A stretch of 64,000 bases of DNA, from contig NZ_JASHJC010000008.1 in assembly GCF_030733385.1 (NCBI RefSeq), forward strand, positions 62,001 through 126,000. The letters are read 5' to 3'. The DNA is from Roseovarius sp. MMSF_3359. GTDB lineage: Bacteria > Pseudomonadota > Alphaproteobacteria > Rhodobacterales > Rhodobacteraceae. Positions 50,600-59,112 of this stretch are shown here, piece by piece (position 1 is the stretch's first letter; each line of letters starts with the position of its first letter). A program made the position numbers and the translations under genes. The notes beneath the pieces were generated by a model. It was given only the letters and a program-made list of their open reading frames with translations, was not told where the DNA came from and ran no database searches.

Positions 50600-51877
50600 A
50601 TGCTCAAGACCCGCACTCAGGAAGAATGGATCACCCGCGCGCAGGAGGTTCTGCCCGCCGGCGGCTTCGGCAATTTCGACCCGTCGGTCTTTATCCGCGA
50701 GGGCCGTGGCGCCCGGGTCTGGGACGAAGACGGCAATGAATACATCGACTACCTGATCGGCTCCGGCCCGATGCTTCTTGGCCACGATCACCCCGAGGTG
50801 CGCGAGGCGATTTTCGAGCAGTTGCCAAAGGGCATGACCTTCTTCACCAACAACGCGCCTGCGATCGAATTGGCCGAAGAGATTTGCCGCGCTGTCCCCT
50901 GCGCCGAGCAGCTTCGTTATGTCTCCTCGGGGGGTGAGGCGGATATGTATGCCATCCGGCTCGCCCGCGCCTTCACCGGGCGCGACAAGATCGTCAAGTT
51001 CGAAGGGGGCTATCACGGCATGTCCGCCGAGGCACAGATGAGCCTCGCGCCAACCCGGCTCGCGAATTTCCCGCAAGCCGTGCCCGACAGCGCCGGCATC
51101 CCGCAAAGTGTCGCCAATGAGATGCTGATCGCGCCCTTCAACGATCCCGATTACATCCGCTCGCTTCTGGCGGAATGGGGGGATCAGGTGGCAGGGATCA
51201 TCGTCGAGCCGCTGCAGCGGATCATCCCTCCTGCCCCCGGGTTCCTGCAGCTCTTGCGCGAGGAGGCCGACAAGTACGGCATCGTGCTGATCTATGACGA
51301 GGTCGTCACCGGTTTCCGCTTTTCCTATGGCGGCGCGCAGGAGCTTTACGGCGTGGCGCCGGATATCTGCACCCTGGGCAAAATCATTGGCGGCGGCTTC
51401 CCGCTGGCGGCCATCGCCGGACGCGCGGATATCATGGCGCATTTTGATAAATCCGCCGTCGGCGCCGACCGCTGGCTGATGCAGCTCGGCACGCTTTCGG
51501 GCAATCCAGTGGCGTCTGTTGCGGGCCTCAAAACGATGGAAGTCCTGCGCCGCGAGGGTCAATACGACCGGTTGCGCACCCTGGGTCAAACGATCATGGA
51601 GATGGCCAGCACCCCCCTCAAGGAACGCGGCATCCCGCACCGGATCGTCGGTGATCCAACCCTGTTCGAAGTCGTCTTTACCGACGGCAATGTCCAAAAC
51701 TACCGCGATGTCCTGACGTCCGACGCGGCGCGGCAGGAACAGTTCAACCGCGTTCTGCGCCAAGAAGGCCTGCTGAAATCTCCGGGCAAGACCTATCCGT
51801 GCCTTGCGCTCACCGACGAAGACCTGGCCCAAACGCGGACCGCCTACATCCGCGCGGCGGACGCGCTCGTGCACTAG
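50600..51877 (+). CDS. Class III (glutamate-1-semialdehyde-aminomutase-like) aminotransferase
   Basis: A 425-residue PLP enzyme. ATG at 50600 follows taggag. The glycine-rich EGGYHG, the acidic IYDEVVTGFR motif and the Schiff-base Lys261 (LGKIIGGGFPL) are as in GSA aminomutase. Within a betaine/hydroxyproline-type operon it may transaminate or shift the amino group of a ring-opened product rather than make 5-aminolevulinate. The open frame starting upstream is an overlap with the enolase-type gene. It is the last gene of the operon. Confidence 0.88.
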   Translation: MLKTRTQEEWITRAQEVLPAGGFGNFDPSVFIREGRGARVWDEDGNEYIDYLIGSGPMLLGHDHPEVREAIFEQLPKGMTFFTNNAPAIELAEEICRAVPCAEQLRYVSSGGEADMYAIRLARAFTGRDKIVKFEGGYHGMSAEAQMSLAPTRLANFPQAVPDSAGIPQSVANEMLIAPFNDPDYIRSLLAEWGDQVAGIIVEPLQRIIPPAPGFLQLLREEADKYGIVLIYDEVVTGFRFSYGGAQELYGVAPDICTLGKIIGGGFPLAAIAGRADIMAHFDKSAVGADRWLMQLGTLSGNPVASVAGLKTMEVLRREGQYDRLRTLGQTIMEMASTPLKERGIPHRIVGDPTLFEVVFTDGNVQNYRDVLTSDAARQEQFNRVLRQEGLLKSPGKTYPCLALTDEDLAQTRTAYIRAADALVH

Positions 51878-52185
51878 AATCGGACCTTTTCGCATCACTG
51901 CTGTTTAGTGCGGTCTTTGGACCAAATCGGAAGGTATGCACCTATCCGATTGGATAGCCACTACATATAGTGTGGAATTTTAGGAATAAATTTTACCTGA
52001 CAGGAAAAACGACGCATGCTAACCTGTTTCCGACACGGCGCTTTTGCAATGAAAAGAGTCGAGTTAGAGGTAGTATTGGTGTACCATCCATAACCACTGA
52101 TGGACCAATACTAAACCAAAACGAAGGGGCCGCATCAAAAGAGCCCCGCAGACAAAAGCAACTGTCCAAACGGGAGGACAACTGA
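51878..52185. promoter_or_regulatory. Amt leader with several inverted repeats
   Basis: The stretch holds several palindromes: ctatcc/ggatag (51942-51957), cactacatatagtg (51959-51972), and a 43-nt imperfect inverted repeat at 52071-52113 with arms tagtattgg...ccatc and gatgg...ccaatacta. G+C is lower than around it. The last part contains the Amt ribosome binding site gggaggacaa. Nitrogen-responsive promoters or an attenuator are possible; no sigma-54 site (ggca-N9-tgc) is convincing. Confidence 0.5.
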
Positions 52186-53625
52186 ATGGATACCGATATC
52201 GGTGCTTTGACGGTGATATTCACCGAGTTCTATTATTGGGTGACTGTACCGCTCATGTTCCTGATCCATGTAGGGTTCTGCATGTATGAGGTCGGCGCAA
52301 CCCGCCACAAAAACCACGTTCACACGCTGATGAAAAACACCATGCTCATTCCGCTGGTGACCGTGACCTTCTTCTTCTTTGGCTGGTGGATTTACTTCGC
52401 CTTCCCCAATGGTCCGGGCATCACCGGCGGCATCACGCAATCCGACAACGCGGTGCCATGGGGCGAACTCATGGGTACACACCTGGGCGGCCCGGGCGTG
52501 GCCAGCCAGGACCCGGTCATGGGCTATGGCGTGGAACTGGGCAACAGCTTCTGGGCGCGCATCAACGGCGTGTTCTGGGCGGCCTTCCTTCTGTTTAGCT
52601 GGACCGCGGCCTCGATCGTCTCTGGCGCCACCATCGAACGTATCCGTCCCTCGGCCTTCTGGATCCTGGCCGTTGTCATCGGTTCGTTCACCTGGATCAT
52701 CGACGCGGCCTGGGGCTGGCACCCGGATGGCTGGATGGTCACGCAGCTTGGCTATCACGATGCCTACGCTTCGGGGGTTATCCATGCGATTGCCGGTGGC
52801 TTCGCGCTTGGGGTGGTCTGCGTGCTTGGGCCACGGATCGGCAAATTTGCCCCCGATGGCACCCCACGCAACATCAACCCGCATAACAAGTGGCTCGTCA
52901 CCATCGGCCTCTTCCTGATCTATTGCGGCTTCTGGGGCTTCTACGTCGCCTGTAACGTGCCGATCATCGACCACGGGACACTTGGCGGTGCCGAAGGCGT
53001 GGTGAACTTCACCGCGACGACGATCTACCTGACGCCCACAACGCTGTCGGCCATCGTGTTCAACTTCCTGATGTCGCTCTCGGGCGGTCTCATCATGGGG
53101 TACATCGTGTCCAAGGGCGAGGCATTCTGGACGTATTCGGCCGGTCTTGCCGGGGTCATCACCGCATCCGCGGGCAACGACCTCTACCACCCCTACCAGG
53201 CGATGATCATCGGTGCGATCGGTGCTTACTGTGCCTACAAGCTCCACTTCTGGGTCGAGCGCAAGTTCAAGATCGACGATCCGGTGGGCGCGATTGCCGT
53301 GCATGGTTATGCCGGTTTCATCGGTCTCATCATCTGTGGCTTCATGCTCTGGGGTCACCCGGCGACGGCGGCCTATCATGATCCGGGTGCGGTTATCACA
53401 CCCTGGGGCCAACTGGCCGGTGCGATCATCATGTTCGGTGTTCTGGGCTTCCTGCCTGCCTTCATCGTCTCGAAGATCCTTTCGGGCATGGGCATGCTGC
53501 GGGTGCCGCCGGCAGTTGAACTGGTCGGGCTCGATATGAGCGAGGAAATGGCCGAAGAGGCTGATGCCATCGCGATTTCCGAGGCCGATATCGCCGAGGC
53601 CAAGCGCCTTGGTCTGCTGAGTTAA
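52186..53625 (+). CDS. amtB: Ammonium transporter (Amt/MEP/Rh)
   Basis: A 479-residue ammonium channel with about eleven hydrophobic segments. Landmarks: MYEVGATRHKNHVHTLMKNT, FNFLMSLSGGLIMGYIV, ALHAIAGGF-like HAIAGGFALGV (pore His), HGYAGFIGL (second pore His), and EEADAIAISEADIAEAK, a long charged C-terminal tail. It probably brings in ammonium released from or needed alongside catabolism. No glnK gene is beside it; a small membrane protein follows instead. Confidence 0.92.
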   Translation: MDTDIGALTVIFTEFYYWVTVPLMFLIHVGFCMYEVGATRHKNHVHTLMKNTMLIPLVTVTFFFFGWWIYFAFPNGPGITGGITQSDNAVPWGELMGTHLGGPGVASQDPVMGYGVELGNSFWARINGVFWAAFLLFSWTAASIVSGATIERIRPSAFWILAVVIGSFTWIIDAAWGWHPDGWMVTQLGYHDAYASGVIHAIAGGFALGVVCVLGPRIGKFAPDGTPRNINPHNKWLVTIGLFLIYCGFWGFYVACNVPIIDHGTLGGAEGVVNFTATTIYLTPTTLSAIVFNFLMSLSGGLIMGYIVSKGEAFWTYSAGLAGVITASAGNDLYHPYQAMIIGAIGAYCAYKLHFWVERKFKIDDPVGAIAVHGYAGFIGLIICGFMLWGHPATAAYHDPGAVITPWGQLAGAIIMFGVLGFLPAFIVSKILSGMGMLRVPPAVELVGLDMSEEMAEEADAIAISEADIAEAKRLGLLS

Positions 53626-53638
53626 GGAGGACGATGAT

Positions 53639-53869
53639 ATGTCAACGACACAAGTAGAAACCTGGTCCGGCGCAGATCTTTCGCAGATCGGACCGATCTA
53701 TCCGATGGTCGGGATGGAGTTCATCCTCTTCATCATCTGCGTCCTCTTCTGGCTGGCCTTCCACGTCATGCAGGCGGGAATCGAAAAACGCGAGATGGAG
53801 GCCGATGACGCCGCCGCCCGGAGCCCGGAGCGACTAAAACGGGTATTCGAGGAAGAAGCGAAAGAGTAG
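53639..53869 (+). CDS. Small single-pass membrane protein after amtB
   Basis: A 76-residue protein with one hydrophobic segment (MEFILFIICVLFWLAFHVMQA) and a charged C-terminus ending in KRVFEEEAKE. It starts at 53639, 13 nt after the Amt stop, behind aaggagg. It is probably cotranscribed and may be a partner or modulator of the transporter. No family is recognised. A strong terminator follows. Confidence 0.75.
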   Translation: MSTTQVETWSGADLSQIGPIYPMVGMEFILFIICVLFWLAFHVMQAGIEKREMEADDAAARSPERLKRVFEEEAKE

Positions 53870-53894
53870 CTCAGCCAGCTATTCGTGTGATCTC

Positions 53895-53923
53895 GGCGCC
53901 GACCTTCGGGTCGGCGCCTTTTT
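53895..53923. terminator. Strong terminator after the amt pair
   Basis: Ten-base-pair arms ggcgccgacc/ggtcggcgcc with a UUCG tetraloop (53895-53918), followed by five T. It can also serve the opposite-strand MFS gene, which ends just 9 nt further on. Confidence 0.9.
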
Positions 53924-53931
53924 ATTGGCGT

Positions 53932-55119
53932 TCATATCTCCGCGGCCATCTTCCGGCGGCTGAAAACCAGCACACCGGCAATCACGCAGATCAGGATCGG
54001 CAGGGCGATCAGGTTCAGGGAGATCCACCCAAGCCCGGTGACAACCGCCCCCGATGCAAAGGCACATACCGTCGAGGCCAGCGCGACAATCGTGTCATTG
54101 GCCCCTTGTACACCTGCGCGCTCTTCGGGCGCGAGGGCACTGGACAGCATGGCTGTGGCCCCGATGAACCCAAAATTCCAACCGATGCCCAGGAGGATCA
54201 GCGCAAGGTAAAAATGCAGCGCCGACAATCCGCTTGCCGCAACCGCCGCCGATGCACCCAGCAACGCCAGGCCGCACAGCGCGACCGGTTGCGCTCCTAC
54301 CCGCTTGATGACGAAGCCGGTCACGAAACTCGGCGCGAACATCGCCACCACGTGCCAGCGTATCACGTCCCCCGCCATCGTCTCCCCCAGGCCACAGCCG
54401 ATCATGGCAAGCGGCGTGGGTGCCATCAGCAGAACCATGAACCCTTGCGCCGCACCGGCGATGACCACCGCCTTGATGACCGGCCCGCGGCGCAGTGCGG
54501 CAGAGACCTTGGCTCGTCTCGGCCCCCTCCCCGGTGCCGTTCCCCCGGGCATCCGGACAATGGCCAGGGGGATCATGCCGAGCAGGCTGACAACACTGAT
54601 GGCCGCATAGGCGCCGGCCAGGGGCACAGGCGCAAAGAAATCCTTGGTGGCAATGAAGATCTGCGGGCCGACCAGGGCCGCCACCAACCCCGAGGTCAGC
54701 ATCAGCGATATCGCCACCGGCTGCCACCTGTCCGGCACCACCTCGGCGGCGGCAAAGCGGAAGTACTGGTAGCAGGCCAGTGCCGCGCCGAAAAACACAT
54801 GGCTGAGGCAGAGGAGAAGGAAACTCCCCTGCAACAGCGCGAATGTGCCGATCACGCCGCCCAATGTCGCGATGGCCCCGCCCAGCAGGAAGCCAGCCGT
54901 GCGCCCCAATCGCCCCATCAGCAACGAAAACGGTCCCGCCGCCGCCAGCCCTGCCAACATCTGCACCGACGGTGGAAAGGTCGCCAGCGCCTTGCCCGGT
55001 GCCAGCATCAACCCGGCGAGGCCGCCAAGGATGATCAACATGGGCATCGCCACGCCCAGGACCGTATTTGCGGTCAGCAACCCCACGAAATCACGCGCGC
55101 CGGTCTGTTCCTCTGCCAT
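53932..55119 (-). CDS. MFS transporter
   Basis: A 395-residue major-facilitator permease with about twelve hydrophobic segments. Typical features include GRLGRTAGFLLGG between helices 2 and 3 and a second-half RVGAQPVALCGLALLG. Substrate unknown; the form is like drug-efflux or sugar/acid MFS proteins. It is divergent from the GlxA-type regulator gene with about 80 nt between, which suggests that the regulator controls it. Confidence 0.85.
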   Translation of the reverse strand: MAEEQTGARDFVGLLTANTVLGVAMPMLIILGGLAGLMLAPGKALATFPPSVQMLAGLAAAGPFSLLMGRLGRTAGFLLGGAIATLGGVIGTFALLQGSFLLLCLSHVFFGAALACYQYFRFAAAEVVPDRWQPVAISLMLTSGLVAALVGPQIFIATKDFFAPVPLAGAYAAISVVSLLGMIPLAIVRMPGGTAPGRGPRRAKVSAALRRGPVIKAVVIAGAAQGFMVLLMAPTPLAMIGCGLGETMAGDVIRWHVVAMFAPSFVTGFVIKRVGAQPVALCGLALLGASAAVAASGLSALHFYLALILLGIGWNFGFIGATAMLSSALAPEERAGVQGANDTIVALASTVCAFASGAVVTGLGWISLNLIALPILICVIAGVLVFSRRKMAAEI

Positions 55120-55201
55120 GATGCACCTCTTTCAATCGATCTTGACCAACCTGGTTCTAGCTGCCATTGATTTTGTCTGAAATGTCAATTGAGCGTCAAA
55201 T

Positions 55202-56170
55202 TTGGACAAATCACCTACCAACCGCAATATCGACGTCCTGATTTTCGAGGGTGTGAACCTGCTCGATATCGCGGGACCGGTGCAGGCGTTCGAGGCGGCG
55301 CTCCATCATGACCGCCGGGTCTATGCGCATCGGTATGTCAGCTTTGACGGCGGGCCGGTGCGGGCGTCGAACGGATTGCTCTTGCAGGCCGACTGCGCCC
55401 TTGCAGGCAGGGTGCCGGGGCGTGACTTTCTGGTGCCCGGCGGAGATGGCGTAGACGCAGCCCTGCGCCACCATCCACTGCTTGACGCCGTGCGCGACAA
55501 AGCGGCCGAGACCTCGGGCGCCCGCCTGATCTCGATCTGCTCGGGGGCGTTGATCCTTGCAGCCGCCGGGGTGCTTGATGGCCGCCCGGCAACGACCCAC
55601 TGGTCCCGCGAAGGGGATACGCGCGATTACGCGCAGGTGATGTGGGACCTCGACCGGATCAGCGTATCACAGGACAACGTCTTTACCTCCGCGGGCGTGA
55701 CGACGGGGATCGACCTGGCGCTGGCGATCATCCGTGCGGATTGCGGCAATGCCACCGCCCTCGCGGTCGCACGGGAGCTGGTGGTGCAACTGCGCCGTAC
55801 CGGCGGGCAGAGCCAATATGCCATCCATCTGGCGGGGCAATTCACCCGCGACGACAATCTTGGGCGGTTGATCGAGGCGGTCATCGCCCGCCCCGACCGG
55901 GACTGGACCCTCGACGATCTGGCGCGTGAAGCCGGGATGAACAGCCGGACCCTGTCGCGGCAGTTCAACCGGCACCTCAAGACCTCTCCGGCGCAGTTCG
56001 TCGAACGTGTCCGCGTCGATCATGCCCGTGGATTGCTGAGTGAACGGATGCCCCTCAAGACCGTCGCCAGCAGCAGCGGCTTTGGCGACACGCAACGAAT
56101 GCGCCGCGCGTTTCAACGGCATTTCGGCGTCGGTCTTGGGGACTACATCCGCATTTTCGGTGACGGATGA
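55202..56170 (+). CDS. GlxA-type AraC-family transcriptional regulator
   Basis: A 322-residue regulator with an N-terminal DJ-1/PfpI-like class I glutamine-amidotransferase-like domain (VLIFEGVNLLDIAGPVQAF, SICSGALILAAAGVLDGR with a Cys like the PfpI nucleophile elbow, ATTHW) and a C-terminal AraC helix-turn-helix (WTLDDLAREAGMNSRTLSRQFNRH). The start is TTG at 55202 with weak ribosome binding site; an alternative start could lie nearby. It is divergent from the MFS gene and probably regulates it. Ligand unknown. Confidence 0.85.
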   Translation: MDKSPTNRNIDVLIFEGVNLLDIAGPVQAFEAALHHDRRVYAHRYVSFDGGPVRASNGLLLQADCALAGRVPGRDFLVPGGDGVDAALRHHPLLDAVRDKAAETSGARLISICSGALILAAAGVLDGRPATTHWSREGDTRDYAQVMWDLDRISVSQDNVFTSAGVTTGIDLALAIIRADCGNATALAVARELVVQLRRTGGQSQYAIHLAGQFTRDDNLGRLIEAVIARPDRDWTLDDLAREAGMNSRTLSRQFNRHLKTSPAQFVERVRVDHARGLLSERMPLKTVASSSGFGDTQRMRRAFQRHFGVGLGDYIRIFGDG

Positions 56171-56258
56171 CGTGCCGAATAGACACAAAATCAAATACTT
56201 ACCGCCGGTTCAGCTCTCTTTGTGCCCGGCTGGCGCAGGGTTGTAACATTCGTTGGGC

Positions 56259-56304
56259 TTGACTTTATTGCGGATATGACAGATATTTCTGTTATGACAG
56301 AAAT
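56259..56304 (+). promoter_or_regulatory. Candidate promoter and operator of the GbsR-like gene
   Basis: A -35-like ttgact (56259-56264), a -10-like gatatt (56282-56287), and a perfect 8-bp-arm palindrome atttctgt-tatg-acagaaat at 56285-56304 overlap the start codon at 56294. It has a near twin at 56881-56900, upstream of the next gene. This supports autoregulation and possibly a leaderless transcript. Confidence 0.6.
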
Positions 56305-56854
56305 TATAGATACCACCGATTCTTCGGCCAAAGCCCAGTTCATCCTCTATTGGGGCGACATGGGCAGCCAATGGGGCGTCAACCGATCGGTGGCGCAGAT
56401 CCACGCGCTGCTCTTCCTGAGCGTCAGCCCGATGAACGCCGAACAGATATCCGAGGAGTTGGGCATCGCACGGTCCAACGTGTCGAATTCGCTCAAGGAG
56501 CTGGTCGGCTGGAAACTCATCCGCCGCGTCCCCCTGCCCGGCGACCGGCGAGAACATTTCGTGGCCGAGGTCGATGTCTGGGAAATGGCGATGCTGATCG
56601 CACAGGGCCGCAAGGAGCGCGAGATCGACCCGGCCATGGCCGCCATCGACATGTGCCTGAAACAGGCCGCGGACGAGCCGAACCTCAATCCCGTGGTCCT
56701 TGGAAGGATGCAGGAAATGCAGACCTTTCTGCAAACCGCCGACCGCTGGTCTACCCAGATGCTGTCGGTTCCCAAATCCAAGCTGAACGCGTTGATGAAG
56801 ATGGGCGACAAGGTGTTTTCCCTTCTGAAATTCACCGGCAAGAAGTCCGAATAG
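56294..56854 (+). CDS. GbsR/MarR-like transcriptional regulator
   Basis: A 186-residue regulator of the GbsR/winged-helix type. The DNA-binding helix set is AEQISEELGIARSNVSNSLKELVGWKLI, then wing RRVPLPGDRREHFVAEVD. The C-terminal half is helical and may hold the ligand or dimer interface. The chosen start is ATG at 56294; alternatives at 56276 or 56222 would extend it over the promoter-like region. Other GbsR proteins answer to choline; here no choline genes are adjacent, so the ligand is unknown. Confidence 0.8.
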   Translation: MTEIIDTTDSSAKAQFILYWGDMGSQWGVNRSVAQIHALLFLSVSPMNAEQISEELGIARSNVSNSLKELVGWKLIRRVPLPGDRREHFVAEVDVWEMAMLIAQGRKEREIDPAMAAIDMCLKQAADEPNLNPVVLGRMQEMQTFLQTADRWSTQMLSVPKSKLNALMKMGDKVFSLLKFTGKKSE

Positions 56855-56870
56855 CCACGTCGCTTTTTAT

Positions 56871-56903
56871 TTGACTGTTTATTTCTCTCTGTACAGAAAT
56901 AAA
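56871..56903 (+). promoter_or_regulatory. Second palindrome, upstream of the DUF4166 gene
   Basis: tttatttct/agaaataaa (56878-56886, 56895-56903) with 20-nt core atttct-ctctgt-acagaaat (56881-56900) shares its outer halves with the palindrome at 56285. A ttgact (56871-56876) lies just before it. It is a likely second binding site for the adjacent regulator. Confidence 0.55.
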
Positions 56904-56928
56904 CGATTTTACTGAACGCGTTGATGTT

Positions 56929-57576
56929 ATGATGATACACCCCGCCCCTCTCCCGATGGCCCGCCACACAGACACCCGGTTTCGCGACCTTGTGGGGGCG
57001 AAAAACTGGAGCTGCCTGCCTCGCGCGATCCGCCAACGCTTTGGCAAACGCCTGAGCGGCGGGGCCAGCGTGACCTATCAGGGCCAGGTGACGGTGATGC
57101 GGATGAACCTCGCCGGGAAGGTCCTTGCCAATCTCGCCCGGCTGGTGGGCGCGCCGCTTCCCTTCGATGCCTCCGCCGTGGGTCAGCCCGCGATTGTCTC
57201 GGTCACCGAGGATATCGCCACCAATGGGCAGTTCTGGATCCGCCAATATGGCCGCGCCGCAGGGTTTCCGCAGGTGGTCCACAGTTCCAAACGCTTTGAC
57301 GGCCCGACCGGGCTTGAGGAATACGTGGGCTATGGCATCGGCATGGCGCTCAGGGTCGAGACCGGCCCCGATGCGCTCTACTTCAAGAGCGACCACTACT
57401 TCCTTCAAATCCTGGGTCGCCGCCTGCGCCTGCCGCGCTTTCTCAGCCCCGGGAGGTTGGTGATCGGCCACCATGACCTGGGCCACGGTCAGTTCATCTT
57501 TTCGCTCGACCTCAAACACCGTCTGCTGGGTCAGTTGATCCGGCAGGACGCCCTTTTCAACGACGCCAAGGAGTAA
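56929..57576 (+). CDS. DUF4166-domain protein
   Basis: A 215-residue protein with the DUF4166 pattern: FRDLVGAKNWSCLPRAIRQRFG at the N-terminus, a central QFWIRQYG block, and EYVGYGIGMALRVE, then GRRLRLPRFLSPG. The family often sits beside membrane-linked NAD-epimerases, as here. No membrane segment or catalytic residues are known. It is 5 nt before the next gene, so they are one transcript. Confidence 0.8.
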   Translation: MMIHPAPLPMARHTDTRFRDLVGAKNWSCLPRAIRQRFGKRLSGGASVTYQGQVTVMRMNLAGKVLANLARLVGAPLPFDASAVGQPAIVSVTEDIATNGQFWIRQYGRAAGFPQVVHSSKRFDGPTGLEEYVGYGIGMALRVETGPDALYFKSDHYFLQILGRRLRLPRFLSPGRLVIGHHDLGHGQFIFSLDLKHRLLGQLIRQDALFNDAKE

Positions 57577-57581
57577 ATGTT

Positions 57582-59084
57582 ATGGACAATCCCATCCTCT
57601 GGACCCTGATCTCAGTGCAGGTCTTCATGGGCGCGTTTGACACGCTTGTGCATCACGAAGGCACCGAACGCCTCGCCTGGCGCCCCTCGCAGAAGCAGGA
57701 ATTGCGCCTGCACGGGGTGCGCAACTTCTTCTACATGGTGATCTTCCTTTGTTTTGCGTGGTTCGAGCCGCGCGGGGTCTTCACCGTGATCCTCGCGGGC
57801 ATCCTGACCGTCGAAGTGCTCATCACGCTCTGGGATTTCGTCGAAGAGGACCTGACCCGCAAGCTGCCCGGCACCGAGCGGATCAATCACACGCTTCTGG
57901 CTCTGAACTACGGCGCGATCCTGGCGCTCGCCGCGCCTTACCTGTGGGACTGGGCCTTTCTGCCAAGCGCGATGATCCCGGTCAGCTATGGCTGGTGGAG
58001 CGTGATGGCGACTGCCTCGGCCATCGGTGTTGGCCTCTTCAGCGCCCGCGACCTGCTGGCCGCATCGCGCAGTGACCGGCTGCATCGGGGCGATTCCGCG
58101 ACCCTCGTGGCAGGGCTGAAGCCGCGCCAACACGTGCTTGTCACCGGCGGCACCGGGTTTATCGGCGCACGTCTGGTCGAGGCATTGGTTGGCGCCGGGC
58201 ACCACGTCACCGTCCTGACCCGCGATCTGCGCCATGCCGACGATCTGGCCCATCCCGTGCGCCTGATCTCTCGCCTTGAGCAGATCCATGACGACGACCA
58301 CTTTGATGCCATCGTCAACCTCGCGGGCGAGCCGATTGCCAACGGTTTCTGGACCGCGCGTAAACGCAGGCGCATCGTCGCGTCGCGGGTCGATATGACC
58401 AAGGCGCTCGTGGCGCTGGTCACGCGGCTGCACCACAAACCGGCCTGTTTCATCAATGGCTCCGCCGTCGGCTGGTACGGCCTTCGCGGTGACGCGGAAC
58501 TGACCGAAGATGCAGGCCCCGCCCCGGCCTTCACCCATGATATCTGCGCCGCGTGGGAGGCCGCCGCCGCGCCCGTCCGCGACCATGATGTGCGGCTGGT
58601 CATCCTGCGCATCGGTCTGGTCCTGGGCGTCGATGGCGGCATGCTCGCCAAATTGCTGACCCCGTTCGAATTTGGTAGCGGCGGCGTCATGGGGGACGGT
58701 CGGCAATGGATGCCCTGGATCGAACGCGATGACCTCATCCGCGTGATCGCCTTTGCCATGGCCCGTTCTGATGTCGAAGGGCCGGTCAATGCCACCGCCC
58801 CCAACCCGGTGCGCAACGAGAACTTCTCGCGCGACCTGGCGAAGGCGTTGCACCGCCCGCTGCTCTTGCGGTTCCCCGGCTGGCTGCTCTCCGCCGCACT
58901 GGGCGACCTGGCACGCGAGACCATGCTTGGCGGACAGCGCGTTCTGCCCGCGGCCCTGCTGCGTCACGGGTTCCGCTTCGACCATCCGCATCTTGGTCCG
59001 ATGCTGGCGCGGATCACCGGATCCAACGCGGCACCGCGGGCGAAGAGCCGCCAAGACGAAGGCGCCCCCGCGCGGGAATACTGA
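57582..59084 (+). CDS. Membrane-anchored TIGR01777-family NAD-epimerase
   Basis: A 500-residue fusion-like protein. The first 165 residues have several hydrophobic segments (FFYMVIFLCFAWF, FTVILAGILTVEVLITLW) and probably sit in the membrane. From about residue 185 a Rossmann fold begins with VLVTGGTGFIGARLVEALV, followed by INGSAVGWYG, which is typical of TIGR01777 epimerases. A nucleotide-sugar or lipid-linked substrate is possible. It forms an operon with the DUF4166 gene. Confidence 0.85.
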   Translation: MDNPILWTLISVQVFMGAFDTLVHHEGTERLAWRPSQKQELRLHGVRNFFYMVIFLCFAWFEPRGVFTVILAGILTVEVLITLWDFVEEDLTRKLPGTERINHTLLALNYGAILALAAPYLWDWAFLPSAMIPVSYGWWSVMATASAIGVGLFSARDLLAASRSDRLHRGDSATLVAGLKPRQHVLVTGGTGFIGARLVEALVGAGHHVTVLTRDLRHADDLAHPVRLISRLEQIHDDDHFDAIVNLAGEPIANGFWTARKRRRIVASRVDMTKALVALVTRLHHKPACFINGSAVGWYGLRGDAELTEDAGPAPAFTHDICAAWEAAAAPVRDHDVRLVILRIGLVLGVDGGMLAKLLTPFEFGSGGVMGDGRQWMPWIERDDLIRVIAFAMARSDVEGPVNATAPNPVRNENFSRDLAKALHRPLLLRFPGWLLSAALGDLARETMLGGQRVLPAALLRHGFRFDHPHLGPMLARITGSNAAPRAKSRQDEGAPAREY

Positions 59085-59112
59085 AAAAACGCGCCGATTA
59101 GCTCTCGGCGCG
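59084..59112 (-). terminator. Terminator that overlaps the end of glmM
   Basis: On the minus strand, arms cgcgccga/tcggcgcg (59105-59112, 59090-59097) with a 7-nt loop are followed by six T (59089-59084). The stem and loop include the glmM stop codon (59098-59100). Confidence 0.8.

Noticed and set aside
52016-52093. A 25-residue frame before amtB containing MKRVE, as at the start of P-II proteins
   Set aside because: Only five residues resemble GlnK, there is no ribosome binding site, and the rest does not match, so a glnK remnant is not supported.
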